A stretch of DNA of 64,000 nucleotides from Isoetes taiwanensis (taxonomy: Eukaryota; Streptophyta; Lycopodiopsida; Isoetales; Isoetaceae), in assembly GCA_021234155.1 (NCBI GenBank), contig JAJEKV010000046.1, forward strand, positions 10,479,168 through 10,543,167, written 5' to 3'. Within the stretch, counting starts at the first letter, position 1; every line of letters begins with the position of its first letter. Below, one piece after another: positions 31,279 to 42,074 of the stretch. Made by a program: the position numbers and the translations under genes. A model generated the notes under the pieces. The model saw nothing but the letters and a program-made list of their open reading frames with translations, searched no databases and was not told the origin of the DNA.

Positions 31279-31973
31279 TGTTGACCGGGTTTTTTGGCAC
31301 CCGGTCAACATGAAAAAAGAAAAGAAAGAGAACCATTGGAAGGGGGTCGATTATAAAGCCCAAATGTTGTAAAGGTCTAAGGCACCAAAAATAAAAAAGA
31401 GCCTAGATCTAGTTGTTTTAAATTTAAGGGCTTCTAAAGATTTTTAGTGGTTGAAGAGGGTACATTATCTAAGGCTAAGATGAAGAGGCAAGATCAAAGG
31501 TGGAGATTAAAAAAGGCAAAAATAAAAGGTTGAGATAAAGAGGCAAGATCAAGGGTGGAGATGAAGGGGTCAAAATTAAAGGTTGAGATGAAGAGGCAAG
31601 ATCAAAGGTGGAGATTAAGAGGCAAAAATTAAAGGTCAAGATGAAAAGTAATGTTTATAAAAGATTTCTGAGGAGCACGAGCTCCTCCTCTTGCCTTGCT
31701 CCAAGTTCTTGGGATGGTGGCAGCTCCTCCTTGAACTGGATCAAAGGCCCCTCCATGGTCCAGAGACATGGAGGGACCCTCTTGTATTTGAAGTTTGTGC
31801 TTATATGAAATTTCTTTGGGCCCAAAGTCATTTGTCATTCTTCTTCTCTTCAAATCTATTATTTCACACTGATTTCATATTGCAGCGTCTGATTTCATAT
31901 TGCAGCATCCAAGGTGATCCTGATTTTTGCCTTTGAGGCCACTTGTTGGGGATTTGGGAAAAATCCGCCAACA
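31279..31973 (+). mobile_element. Family D 5' LTR, unit 4
   Basis: 695 bp, TGTTGACCGGG to CCGCCAACA. Its first 32 bases form an 11-bp-stem hairpin. The centre is a purine-rich tandem repeat, and the 3' part contains the TGTTGGGG ... CCGCCAACA end. Confidence 0.88.
31479..31640 (+). repeat. Purine-rich tandem repeat in the D LTR, period 54 bp, three copies
   Basis: Copies start at 31479, 31533 and 31587, each with GATRAAGAGGCAAGATCAA, then GGTGGAGAT. The same array is in every D LTR (for example 23787, 36535, 44228, 49270 and 56995). The strand asymmetry is strong, almost only A and G. Confidence 0.85.
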
Positions 31974-31976
31974 GAA

Positions 31977-31995
31977 TGGAGGTTCTACCGTGATC
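31977..31995 (+). other. Primer-binding site of family D, tRNA-Gln type
   Basis: TGGAGGTTCTACCGTGATC starts three bases after the D 5' LTR. It differs from the A site by two bases and pairs with the same tRNA class. The D2 copy at 60550 has ...ACCGAGATC, one base closer to the A site. Confidence 0.75.
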
Positions 31996-32030
31996 TGATG
32001 TTTCCCCAGATCATTTTGGTGCTGCAAATT

Positions 32031-32110
32031 TATTTGGAGCAGTCATTGTTTACATATTATTTGGAGCAGTCATTGTTTACAGACTTATTTGGAGCAGTCT
32101 TTGTTCATTT
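32031..32110 (+). repeat. Tandem repeat in the D internal region, 27-28 bp, three copies
   Basis: TATTTGGAGCAGTCATTGTT-type copies start at 32031, 32058 and 32086. Also in unit 5 (about 44784) and unit 6 (about 57542). The D2 copy at 60600 has only two. Confidence 0.8.
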
Positions 32111-33413
32111 CGGGTTGCTTACAGACTTATCTTGGATTCTATTATTTTTTAAGAGGAGAGGCAGTGAATCTTATGTACTTGGAAGATTATGTACTTGGAA
32201 GACTGTGATGAAGACTGTTGCAGGCTCTCCCTGTTCTTTCTCTCCGCTGAGATAATGCAAGGTTCTGCTTCAATATATTTAAGGAGAGTTCGCTATTGCC
32301 AGCTCTCCATGATTTATCTGAAGAAAAAAATTGTTCTGCTCCATTTTTATCCCTGATCTCTGCACTGTTGGCTCTGCTCTTCCTAGCCGAAGAACTTGCT
32401 CTTGCTTCATAGTTTTTTTTTCCAGTGCTCTCCAATCCGTGCCTTTACCACAAAATCCTACATATCTGTTACTCCATCTCTGCTGGCCGTTTGCAACAAG
32501 CACTTGCTTGCTAAACCTGTAACAAACAGAAAAAATAGATGAAGATTTGCCATAGCCATTTTCCTCTGCCGGATCCCTGCCAAGCCTCTGTTTTTTGTTC
32601 TAAACCGCCGGACCTGCAGAAGAAAAAGATGGGAAGAAGTGGGAAGGAGGGAGAAGAGAAGCAAGAATCCACCATAACTGCCTCCCTGCCGCCATACTCG
32701 CTGCCATTCTGCCTGCCATAGCTATGCCAAATCTGTAAAAAGAGCAAAAAAGAGAACAACAAGTGAATAAAGATCTGCCATAGCCATTGCCATTGTTGCC
32801 TCCAGATTTCGCCTCCTTGCTTGTGCTCCCGGCGCCACCTCTGAGAGAATGATGAAAGCTACATTCGAAAGAAATGAAACTGAAGGAAGCTCAGCCGCCT
32901 TTGTGTTCGCCGACCTCTGCTCCATCCGCCATAGCCTTGACCTTTTTTACGCTTTTTTAACCCTTTGTTTTTTTATTTTCTCCTTTCATTTTTTTTTCTA
33001 ACATTTGCCTTCTTTTAACCTTTGCTTTTCATGTTTTTTATTTCATCTCATTTTCTAACCTTTGCTTTTCGTGTTCTTTCACCCTTTCATTTATTTTCTA
33101 ACATTTGCTTCCAAGTTTTTATATTTTCTCACCCTTTCATTCCATTTCCTCATCATTGCTTTCATTTTTTTGCTAATATTTTCACCCTTACAACAATGTT
33201 TCCTTACCATTTATTATTATTATTCTATGGTGTTGGAGTACACCCTAAAACCTCCAAATTATTATTATCATCATTTCGAGTTCGAAGTCTCGGATATCAA
33301 AACTTCGGTTGTGTTCCTTATTGAGTCTAAGGGACCAACTATTGTACTAAATAAATGAAAAACTTTGAAGTAAGAGGGCCGAGGGGACCGGCCCATTTTT
33401 TGTTTGGGCGAGA
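32111..33413 (+). other. Non-coding internal region of family D
   Basis: Short frames on both strands are kept between copies only because the copies are near-identical. None shows a domain. A half-diverged duplication of 'gccatagccat' segments occurs near 32560 and 32780. A pyrimidine-rich tandem array (TTTTCTAACATTTGC / CACCCTTTCATT) fills 32985-33200. The region ends with GAGGGGACC ... GGGCGAGA, like the pre-LTR block of family A. Confidence 0.65.
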
Positions 33414-34477
33414 TGTTGACCGGGTTTTTGGCACCCGGTCAACATGAATATGTAGCATTATAACAGGGGGTTTCTTTTGTATTTTTGTACGTTTTTTCCT
33501 AAGGTTTTTATATGATTTCATGGATGTATTTGATGAGGCATACTGATTAGTATATCTAGAGTGCGCATACGCTTAAACTAATTTTGATGCCTAATTCCAA
33601 TGGTTTAGACCCATATGTCATATATTTCTTAATATATTATATATTTTCTTGTAGTATCATATTCTGCTCGACATGCAAGCCTCGAGACAACCCATTTTAG
33701 GGTTATGTGTTGGGAAATTATTGGATTCTTTCAAACATCAAGCGGTGTCTCGGAAGAGCCGCACCCGGCACGGTGTGCGAACACCCTATTTTTCCTTTTA
33801 GGCGGGCATGCAGCCTTCTTGCAATAATGTTTTAGGGTTCTTGCTTCTTATGAACGAGAATACAACCAAGCCCGATTTTCAGCTTCTTGTAAAGCGGGTT
33901 TACACAAGCAATCTTGAGGATTTGTTGTTTGGAAGATGGAAGAGAAAAAGTGCAGCCTTGGTTAACCCATTCAAGCGATGGTCCTTAGATCCTTGTATTA
34001 CAAGACCAAATCTGCCCGTTTGTTCTTTGTGCTTTGAGAGGGTGCGAGAATGGAGCCGCTTGGGTTCCAACGGCAAAAGGTAATTAATGCATGGCCTTGA
34101 TTTCCCTCTTGGAATGTTTCTTGAGCTTTTTTTTATCCGAAATTGGTGCATTTCTCCATGATTAAGCTGCTAAGGAAGAATCTTTTTCGATCCACGATAT
34201 GCACTAGGCTTCTTTTCTCACGAATATCGGGATTCTCAAATGGAAACCAACGTTCTATAACCTGATTTAAGCTCTCTCGCTTGGATCCACGAGTCTAAAA
34301 TCGCATTCCACACAAATCGCAGGCGGTTGGAGCTGGCCCGTGTGCTTGGTGTTGTATAATAATCTAATGTGGTCACGCTTCAATTACACGGAACAGGCCT
34401 CTTGGCTCCATTCACGAAGGTAGCTTAGGAAGCTTAAGCAACATTAAAATATTACCAGGAAGCATATATTACCAATC

Positions 34478-34680
34478 CAAAGGTAGATACCTTCCTTAAA
34501 GCATCCCTCTTCCAATCAGGCATGTTATAGGCTGAAAGGCCAACACCCCTTAAATCCATGGGATCCTCCAAATGGCCTGTTCAAATCTTTAGGTATCGAA
34601 TCCAGCATTGTTCTCTGTTGTTGCTCCCTTAGTTCCCTCCCGTCCTTTGCAAATGCAGACTGTGTCATGGCTGCCCGTCG
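34478..34680 (-). pseudogene. Captured fragment of a PRP22/DHX8-type DEAH-box splicing helicase gene
   Basis: The minus strand reads QSAFAKDGRELREQQQ, then LDSIPKDLNRP, and after a frame slip at GGAGGATCCC gives EDPM, DLRGVGLSAYNMPDWKRDA and TFG. This order matches the region just before the helicase core of PRP22/DHX8 (human DHX8, from memory: QSALAKERRELK ... DSIP ... RGIG ... PEWKK). A stretch between EDPM and DLRGVG is missing. The helicase motifs themselves are absent. The fragment is non-functional and lies inside insertion X. Confidence 0.7.
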
Positions 34681-34841
34681 TAATGACCCATCTGGATTGT
34701 TAACTATCTTCAGAGGTTACATGTCAATGGAATACCTGGTTTGGCGACTAAGGAACAGTACATCTTATTGTGTGAATCCAAAGTGCCCAGTGTGAATTTA
34801 TTGTGTGAATGACATTCTTTGACCTGCATAGGTGAATCAAC

Positions 34842-34886
34842 ATGGCCCATTCTAAAGTAGGCTTCATTGGACTTGGCGCAATGGTG
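34842..34886 (+). pseudogene. Possible fragment: N-terminus of a 3-hydroxyisobutyrate/6-phosphogluconate-type dehydrogenase
   Basis: ATG at 34842 starts MAHSKVGFIGLGAM. KVGFIGLGAM is the classical Gly-rich dinucleotide-binding turn at the start of beta-hydroxyacid dehydrogenases. Homology stops after about 15 residues, so this is at most a short exon remnant. The unit 5 copy (47595) has lost a base in GGACTTGG. Confidence 0.45.
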
Positions 34887-35927
34887 CCTAATCCACCTTT
34901 GTTATTGCAAACATTTGTCTTCAATTCTTGGGAGCTTATCTTCAATTCTTGGGGCCTTGAGAAAAGTTTGTTTGTTTAAGTGCTTGGGACTTGACTTGGC
35001 TCTTACGCTATCATCATCGGTCTTGTGCTTACTGGTGCCCTATGCTTCTCCTGATCAAATGCACACCATGATTCTCCTAATCAAATGCACAACGCCAGGG
35101 ATTCAAGCTCTTCAAGTGGCAAATCGTCTTCTGCAAATGGCAGTCGGCAACAAACCAGGTTAGGAAGCGGAAGCTTTTGCAGGTTGTGCAACACAAGAGC
35201 AAGCTCTGAAACATATTTGAGGAAATTTAGGTGGTCAAAGTACAGTGGCGGCAAAGCAAGCTGTTTTCATATGGCAAGCTATTGCACACAATTACTTTGC
35301 AAGTGCTTTGGTAAAACCTTAAGTTTCGATTCTTACATTTGCCTTTATTACGGATGGTGGTATGAAATTGTAGAACATTAGGGGCACCTATGGTGGACCT
35401 ATGGTGGAGACCTAGATCGATGCTATTGTCATCTTTGAAGGTAAGATTTGTGTGTTTCACCATTTTTGAGATCTCTTAATATTGTTATTCATTTCTTTTT
35501 ATTTCATTGTTCACACATTGTTTGGCGAGAATTCAACCAATATTTGCGTGGCTTTTAATTTTTAACTCTATTAGAATGTGAAAGCTCTTTGTTGTGTTGA
35601 CAATCGGATAAAACATTGACACATTTATTGCTTTGAAACAAGCTACAAAAGTTTCTCATGAGCAAACAAGTTGGAGAGGTTATTGTACAGGCAGTTGGTT
35701 TATTATTAGACACAATGAAATGGTGTATTCTCAAATTTAATATAATTGTTCAAGTGCATAATTTACAAATATGTTTAGTTTGGAGACTCCACTATTATAA
35801 TAAATTAACATTATTAACATAAACACATAACACATATTGCTACATGTTTTAAATGTGTTTTATATTCTCACGTCTGCTTTTTTTTTATGGCCCGAAGGGC
35901 CAAAAAATTTTTTTAGTATAATAACCA

Positions 35928-36364
35928 ACACATAACTACCATTGACATTAATAAATATAACCATTGGATCCAACACATTTAAATTAAAATCCCCCTTAAA
36001 CCCCCTTTGGTTTGGGTGCATATTCACACGGGGGGTGACTCCGGGCATCGAGAGCTGTCGGATTGGCATATTCGCCCCTTATTCCATAATCTACACCGTA
36101 CGTAAAATTCCTCGTTTGTGGGGTATGCAAGTACAAGATTTGCTATACTGTATAATAAGATTCGCAAAATACTATAAGATTTCAACCGGAATACTATATG
36201 GTGTTGATTTCGTACGTCCAAAATACAATTATGAGGGCTCTCGCTGCCCTACGTCACCCCCCGTGTGAATATGCACCCAAACCAAAGGGGGTTTAAGGGG
36301 GATTTTAATTTAAATGTGTTGGATCCAATGGTTATATTTATTAATGTCAATGGTAGTTATGTGT
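35928..36364. mobile_element. Fold-back element with 112-bp terminal inverted repeats (unit 4)
   Basis: The left arm 35928-36039 and right arm 36253-36364 are inverted copies starting ACACATAACTACCATTGAC and meeting at GGGGGGTGAC/GTCACCCCCC. The 213-bp centre carries no known gene; the 108-residue plus-strand frame spans arm and centre and looks fortuitous. The unit 5 counterpart (48670-49102) has the centre in the opposite orientation. Confidence 0.82.
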
Positions 36365-37032
36365 GAAAAAAGAGAAAAGAAAGAGAACCATTGGAAGGGG
36401 GGTCGATTATAAAGCCCAAATGTTGTAAAGGTCTAAGGCACCAAAAAATAAAAAAGGGCCTAGATCTAGTTGTTTAAATTTAAGGGCTTCTAAATATTTT
36501 TTAGTGGTTGAAGAGGGGTACATTATCTAAGGCTCAGATGAAGAGGCAAGATCAAAGGTGGAGATTAAAAAAGGCAAAAATAAAAGGTTGAGATAAATAG
36601 GCAAGATCAAGGGTGGAGATGAAGGGGTCGAAATTAAAGGTTGAGATGAAGAGGCAAGATCAAAGGTGGAGATTAAGAGGCAAAAATTAAAGGTCAAGAT
36701 GAAAAGTAATGTTTATAAAAGATTTCTGAGGAACACGAGCTCCTCCTCTTGCCTTGCTCCAAGTTCTTGGGATGGTGGCAGCTCCTCTTTGAACTGGATC
36801 AAAGGCCCCTCCATGGTTCAGAGACATGGAGGGACCCTCTTGTATTTGAAGTTTGTGCTTATATGAAATTTCTTTGGGCCCAAAGTCATTTGTCATTCTT
36901 CTTCTCTTCAAATCTATTATTTCACACTGATTTCATATTATAGCTTCTGATTTCATATTGCAGCATCCAAGGTGATCCTGATTTTTGCCTTTGAGGCCAC
37001 TTGTTGGGGATTGTGGGAAAAATCCGCCAACA
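36364..37032 (+). mobile_element. Remainder of the D 3' LTR, unit 4
   Basis: Resumes at TGAAAAAAGAG directly after the fold-back element and ends GCCAACA at 37032, followed by GAATT. It holds the 54-bp purine repeats (36535-36695). Confidence 0.85.
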
Positions 37033-37044
37033 GAATTTCTACAC

Positions 37045-38013
37045 TCAGAGTGGTTGTCTTAAGCAACCTGGAGGTTCTAAACCATTGAGGTTGGAGGTTT
37101 TGCCAGGAACACCTTCAACAAGGGGCTGGTTGCAATGCTCTCTTGCCAAAGATCTGACATTTATGACGACATTTTATAACATTATAGTAATCTTTAAGAA
37201 GAGTAGGCCAAAAATATCCAGACCTCAAGATCTTCTTGGCAGTTGTGTCAGCAGCAAAGTGTCCACCACAAATACCTTCATGACAAGCCTCAATGATCAT
37301 CTTGGCTTCTTCAGGATCCACACACCTCAGCAACACTCCCTCTTTTTCAACCTTGCACGGCACCTCTCCAATCAACCTGAACTTTTTACACTTCTCTTTG
37401 AATAAAGTCTTTTGGAAACTCATTGTGTTCAAGATAATTCCTGATATCCAATTGCCAATCCAAATCTTTTGCATAGGAAACAACTATGTTAGTAACACAA
37501 TCAGCATCATTCAATCCTTCTTGATCCTCGTGTTCAAACAAAACATAGGGCAAATAAGAACTAGGATTTTCAACTAAGTTCACAACTTTGACTGTAATGT
37601 GAACTTTACAAGCCCATCTACATAACTTGTCTTTGGGATGTTTCTTTGCGAAAATGAGAGATAAAGGGTTTTGCCTCATAAAGACTTGGGTTTGGTTGTT
37701 TTGTAGTAAATGACCCTGTCTTTCTATCAGAAACATTAAAGCAACTGCACTTTTCTCTAGTCTAGGATATCTTAGCTCAGTCTGCACTTTTCTCCAGCCT
37801 AGGATATTTTAGCTCAGTGTCAGACCACATTTTGCTGGCGAAAGCAATAACATGGTCTTTTTGCAGCAATGCCACACCAATTGCCCTTTTTGTGACACTA
37901 ATATAGGCTTTGAAAGGCTCTTCTAAGTCTGGGGGCTTTAGCAGAGTAGAATGGCAGATAGCATTGATGATTTTGTCAAAGGACTCTTGACATTCTTCAT
38001 TCCAATCAACCAA
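37045..38013 (-). pseudogene. Family B pol fragment, inverted, unit 4 (clean copy)
   Basis: Three long minus-strand frames (37777-38013, 37386-37787, 37115-37483) give a nearly continuous RH-like region (PFKAYISVTKRAIGVALLQ), linker and integrase zinc domain (CHEGICGGHF ... RHKCQIFGKR). As in family A, the RNase H TDAS is lost. A direct repeat of about 27 bp (ctaggatatcttagctcag) at 37760-37815 disturbs the frame. The piece is truncated on both sides and cannot encode a working polyprotein. Confidence 0.85.
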
Positions 38014-38015
38014 AA

Positions 38016-39360
38016 TGTTGATTTTGTGGATGCCTTAGCTTATTTACAGGCAGATGATGATGAGCAAGGCCAACAGGATTGGCAGTTGCCTATAAAGAAT
38101 TTTCTACAATTCAAGGAGATGCCCTCAGGATTGACCTCGAGCCAGCAAAGGAGATTTAAAGAAAAGTGCAGGCAGTTCAAAATGATTAATGATGTTTTAT
38201 GTAAAGTCAACAAGGATGGACTATTATTGAGGTGTGTCAATGAAGAAGAATCTGCCCTGATCATTAGAGAAATGCATGAAGGAGTATGTGGAGGCCATTT
38301 TGCTGGAGATACTACTGCCAAGAAAATTCTCAGGTCAGGTTACTATTGGCCTACAATATTTAAAGATTGTTATACTGCTATAAAATCTTGCCACAAGTGC
38401 CAAATATTTGGCAAAAGGATCCTTCTCCCAGCTGCACTAAACCCCATAATTTCTCCAGGACCTTTTCAAATTTGGGGATTAGATTATATTGGTCCTATTA
38501 ACCCCTCTTCTGCAGGGCAACATCAGCACATTATTGTAGCTACAGATTATTTTACCAAATGGGCAGAGGCAATTCCTTTGAGACAGGCTAATGCCCTTAC
38601 AACAGCAAAGTTCTTACATGAGTATATTTGTGCACGGTTTGGTATTCCTCTACAATTACATTCTGATAGAGGTACTCCTTTTGTGAATGAAGTTATTGCT
38701 AATTTATTGACCATTCTTAAAGTCAAACATACCAAGAGTTCCTCTTACTATCCCCAAGGTAATGGTCAAGCAGAAGCTACTAATAAAGATTTGAAGGGCA
38801 TTTTGCAGAAAACAGTGGATGATAATCAAAAGGATTGGCATGTTAAACTAGTGGATGCCCTATGGGCTTATAGAGTCACCATCAAAGCAGCAACCACTCA
38901 TACTCCTTTTAACTTAGTTTATGGCATTGAAGCTGTGCTTCCAGTAGAGCTTGAGCTTCCATCTCTGAGGTTAGCTCATAAGTTGTGTTTGCCTTTTGAG
39001 TATGCCTTGCAGGAAAGACTGGATACCCTTTTGCATTTAGAAGAATATAGAATGGAAGCTGAGAATGCTAATTTGCTTAAAAAAGCCAAGGATTTGGCTG
39101 CTTTCAAAGCTGCTCATAAAATACAAGGGACCTTCAAGACTGGAGAATTAGTTCTGAAATGGAATAAATCAAGGGAAGATTCAGCTAGTAAGTTTGAAAA
39201 TCTTTGGGAGGGCCCCTATGAGGTGTTGGAAACTGCAGGCACCAATTCTTATTGGTTGAAAGAATTAACTTCAGGGATGCCACTTCCAAATCCTATCAAC
39301 ACTATTCACCTGAAGAGGTACTGGGATCAGCACATTTGCTTGTCCCTTTTTATGCTCTAG
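38016..39360 (+). CDS. Integrase, family A, uninterrupted (truncated pol)
   Basis: This is the longest undamaged integrase in the window, about 448 residues. It has the linker (FVDALAYLQADDDEQGQQDW), HHCC zinc domain (about 38275-38405), DDE core (LDYIGPI near 38483, HSDRG near 38660, GQAEATN near 38770) and the C-terminal domain with GPYEVLE (about 39217). The stop is TAG at 39358-39360. The open frame extends upstream to 37951 through about 22 codons antisense to family B, so the natural start and all upstream domains are missing. It may make integrase only as a fusion remnant. Confidence 0.88.
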
Positions 39361-40115
39361 AATTTAAATAAGTTAGAATTAAAGTTAGACATTAGATAGG
39401 TTGGATTTCACCCTGTTTTAAATTTAGAACTAATGTCTTCATTAAGTTTATGTTTGCAGGTTAGTCAGTATGAAGGATGAGCTATCAAACAGCCTCAGGA
39501 CAAGGATTTTTATTAACTGCCAAGTGTCATTTGCAGGAGCACCCTTTTTCCATTCTCATTCAATTGTCTCATTGTAGTCCTGCCCTCCATTTAGCCATGC
39601 TTTCTCATTTTATCTCCCCAAATGTGCACTCTGCAAATTCAGCTTCACCATCATAGCAGAGTTGCAAGGTATTAAGACTAACTAGTTTGTGTGTTTCCAT
39701 GACAGGTGCACCCTTTTCCCATCTTTTCATCCGCCATAAGTAGCCCCGCCATCCATTTAAACCTTCTATTCTTGTTGTTTTTCATTTCCCTAAGAAGAAA
39801 GCACTCTGCAATTCAAATTTTTCCATCCTAGCAGAGTTGCTCTTGGAGATATCAAGGAGACACACATTCTTTTGTTTTCATGTTTTTCTTCCCCCATACA
39901 CCCCATTTCCATCACTATTCCATCATATTTACATTCATCCTCATTCTTTTCCACCTATCATATTCCATTCACATTCCCCCACCACATTCATTTCTATTCC
40001 ATTAACACTTGCACATTACACTCTCTCTCTACTATGATTCTCACTCAAGCACCTTGGTACAAGATTGAAGACCCCTTATGGCTGAGGGGACCAGCCATTC
40101 TTTTGTTTTATGAGA
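39361..40115 (+). other. Non-coding 3' region before LTR 5
   Basis: Same composition as 2913-3665. The pre-LTR block has GTTTTATGAGA where others have GTTTTGGCGAGA, a two-base difference directly at the LTR edge. Confidence 0.65.
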
Positions 40116-42074
40116 TGTTGCCCCCAAAGGGCAACATGCTAATGGAGATCTATATGTTCAAACTAGGTCAATTCATTTTAGAAGACTAGGTCAAAGCTTG
40201 GAAGATTCTTGTCACCAACATTGTTATGGAGGTCAAAAGATGTTCATGCTTCAAGTCAAACAATGCTCAAGGTTCAAACTTCACAAGAGGTATTTTATTT
40301 GGGGTCAAATGCTTAGTCGTGAATATGCTCTAGAAGATTCGGGTTATGAAGTTTGGAAGATATTGCTCAAGTTTGGAAGTTAAAGTTTGAAGATTCCCTT
40401 ATATGGTTCCACCCTTGTCACCTTGTTTAGCCATTTTTCCCTTCTTATATCCCCCAACCTATCTTATTACCATCATTTGTTAATTTTCCCATGACATCTC
40501 CCTTTATTCATTCTTCCTAACCACTTTTGCACCATTGCCCTCCACATTTGCCTTTTCCTTGCCATAAACACTTACTCCATACCTTGCTTAATCATGGACC
40601 TTGTTTTTCTACGCCCCATATCTTATTATCATCTATCTCCACCATCCACATGAACCCTTGTTGCCCCCATGGCCAATCTCTATTTTCTACCTCCTATCTT
40701 ATGGCTAAACCCTTGTTGGTTCCCCACTCCCTCAAATTGGTCTCATGGTCCTAAGAACTTCAAATTAGGTTATGGGTGTTTGATACCATGGTCTAAGCGT
40801 GCATAAAACTTCAAGAAAATAGGAGCCTTAAGTTTGAACCATGGAAAAACTTTCAAAACATCCCAAATACAGGAATATTCCCAAAGATATCTAAGGGAAA
40901 TACGCGAACCGTATCGCGGAAATTCCCCGAAATATACGGCCATGAACCCTAAATCTCTGGAACTGCAGAAATCGTGCCGGAATCAACTCTACCGCCTTCC
41001 TAACCCTGCTATTATTGGATTCCCGCTGCTCCTAAACTTAATGAACCACAAATCAAGCCCTAAGATGCCGGAACCACTAAATTTGAAAATATGTATGGGA
41101 AAACTGGATCCGAGAAAATTTTGAAGGCCCAGAAGTATTCAGATCATACATTGATCATTGCTGAGCAAGATCTGGACGATCCTTGAAGTTCTTGAGCTCT
41201 CCTCAACTGGATCTACAAGATTTAGTTGACATTACTTTCAGAAATTACCTTATGACTTTTGATGATTATTTTCTTGTACTTGAAGCTATGAAGCATCCTT
41301 ATCTATTGTTATCTTGATATATTTACCTTCATATTAATCCAAATGGACTGTCAAGTTGTTGAATTTGTCTCTGATATTTTCCTTAGTAATTCTTGCCACA
41401 AAACATCATATAGAAAAATCCCTGAGTGTTTTTAACACCTTCGGCCTATTTGCCACCTATCCTGGGGTTTTAAGAAAGCCAAGGGAGTTGGAATCATTCA
41501 AAAATACCAAGTATAGATCAAATTCAAAAAAATTGCTCTCGGGATTGAACTGTTTTTTACTGTATTTTGCCAAATCCAGTCACAAAAAATACCTCTACAC
41601 CTCCAAATGAGGAGTTGACTGCTTGCCTCTCTTCCCTAGCACCATTGCAACCTACCTGCTTTGGAAATTCTCAAAAAAGTGATGGGCAACTCCAAAACTC
41701 AATCTCTGATCACTGTTTTCCACATTTGACCTCTATTGACCAAAATTTGACCCCACTTTGAACTCGAATAACTCACAGATTAAATCTCTGACTTGGTCAG
41801 AGACTTTACTGTTGAGTATCTACAACTTTTTTGACCAAGTCTACAGTATCTGACTCAAAAAATCAATCTGCATTCCAACACCACAATTGTTTTGGCAAAG
41901 GTGCCACTTTTTGAAAATGGGAAAGGTATAGAACTCGAACTTTTTGAACTTTTCTTTGAAATTTTCTTGCATAGACTGATCACCTTAAGTGATCTGGAGG
42001 TTCTAACCCCAATTTGAGTGAAAACTCAAGTTGGATCCTTGTGGTTGACCTTTAAGCCAGGTTTAAGGTCAACA
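40116..42074 (+). mobile_element. Family A long terminal repeat, copy 5
   Basis: About 1,959 bp, followed by the GCCACATC-type block rather than a primer-binding site. Confidence 0.85.

Larger units (their letters stand above)
33447..35927. mobile_element. Insertion X: non-LTR-derived segment with host-gene fragments, in the D 3' LTR (unit 4)
   Basis: It interrupts the D LTR just after the terminal hairpin (TCAACATGAA then TATGTAGC). It is A+T-rich with no long frame. It contains a minus-strand splicing-helicase fragment and a plus-strand Rossmann-type dehydrogenase start, and ends in a GC palindrome (GGCCCGAAGGGCC near 35889) before the fold-back element. The mix suggests a gene-capturing transposon such as a Helitron or Pack-type element, but I cannot define its ends or class. 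A second copy is at about 46194-48669. Confidence 0.6.
31279..37032 (+). mobile_element. Family D element of unit 4, full-length, with a 2.9-kb insertion in its 3' LTR
   Basis: 5' LTR 31279-31973, primer-binding site at 31977, internal region to 33413, and 3' LTR starting 33414. The 3' LTR is interrupted after about 33 bp and resumes at about 36364, ending at 37032. GAATT flanks both ends (31274-31278 and 37033-37037). The internal region of about 1.44 kb has no recognisable gag or pol, so D is non-autonomous. Without the insertion it would be about 2.8 kb. Confidence 0.9.

Noticed and set aside
31479-31640. Regular 54-bp repeats that might suggest a CRISPR-like array
   Set aside because: The repeats are contiguous without unique spacers, are purine-rich, lie in an LTR, and the context is a plant genome.
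32187-32435. 82-residue and neighbouring minus-strand frames in the D internal region
   Set aside because: They recur in units 4 and 5 only through duplication, are disrupted in unit 6 and altered in D2, and have no domain.
35885-35920. GC palindrome plus TTTAGT as a Helitron 3' end
   Set aside because: The terminal CTRR is not met and no 5' TC end is found at the other side of X; kept only as a hypothesis.
35942-36268. 108-residue frame in the fold-back element
   Set aside because: It spans an inverted arm and the centre, and no family is recognisable; conservation follows from duplication.
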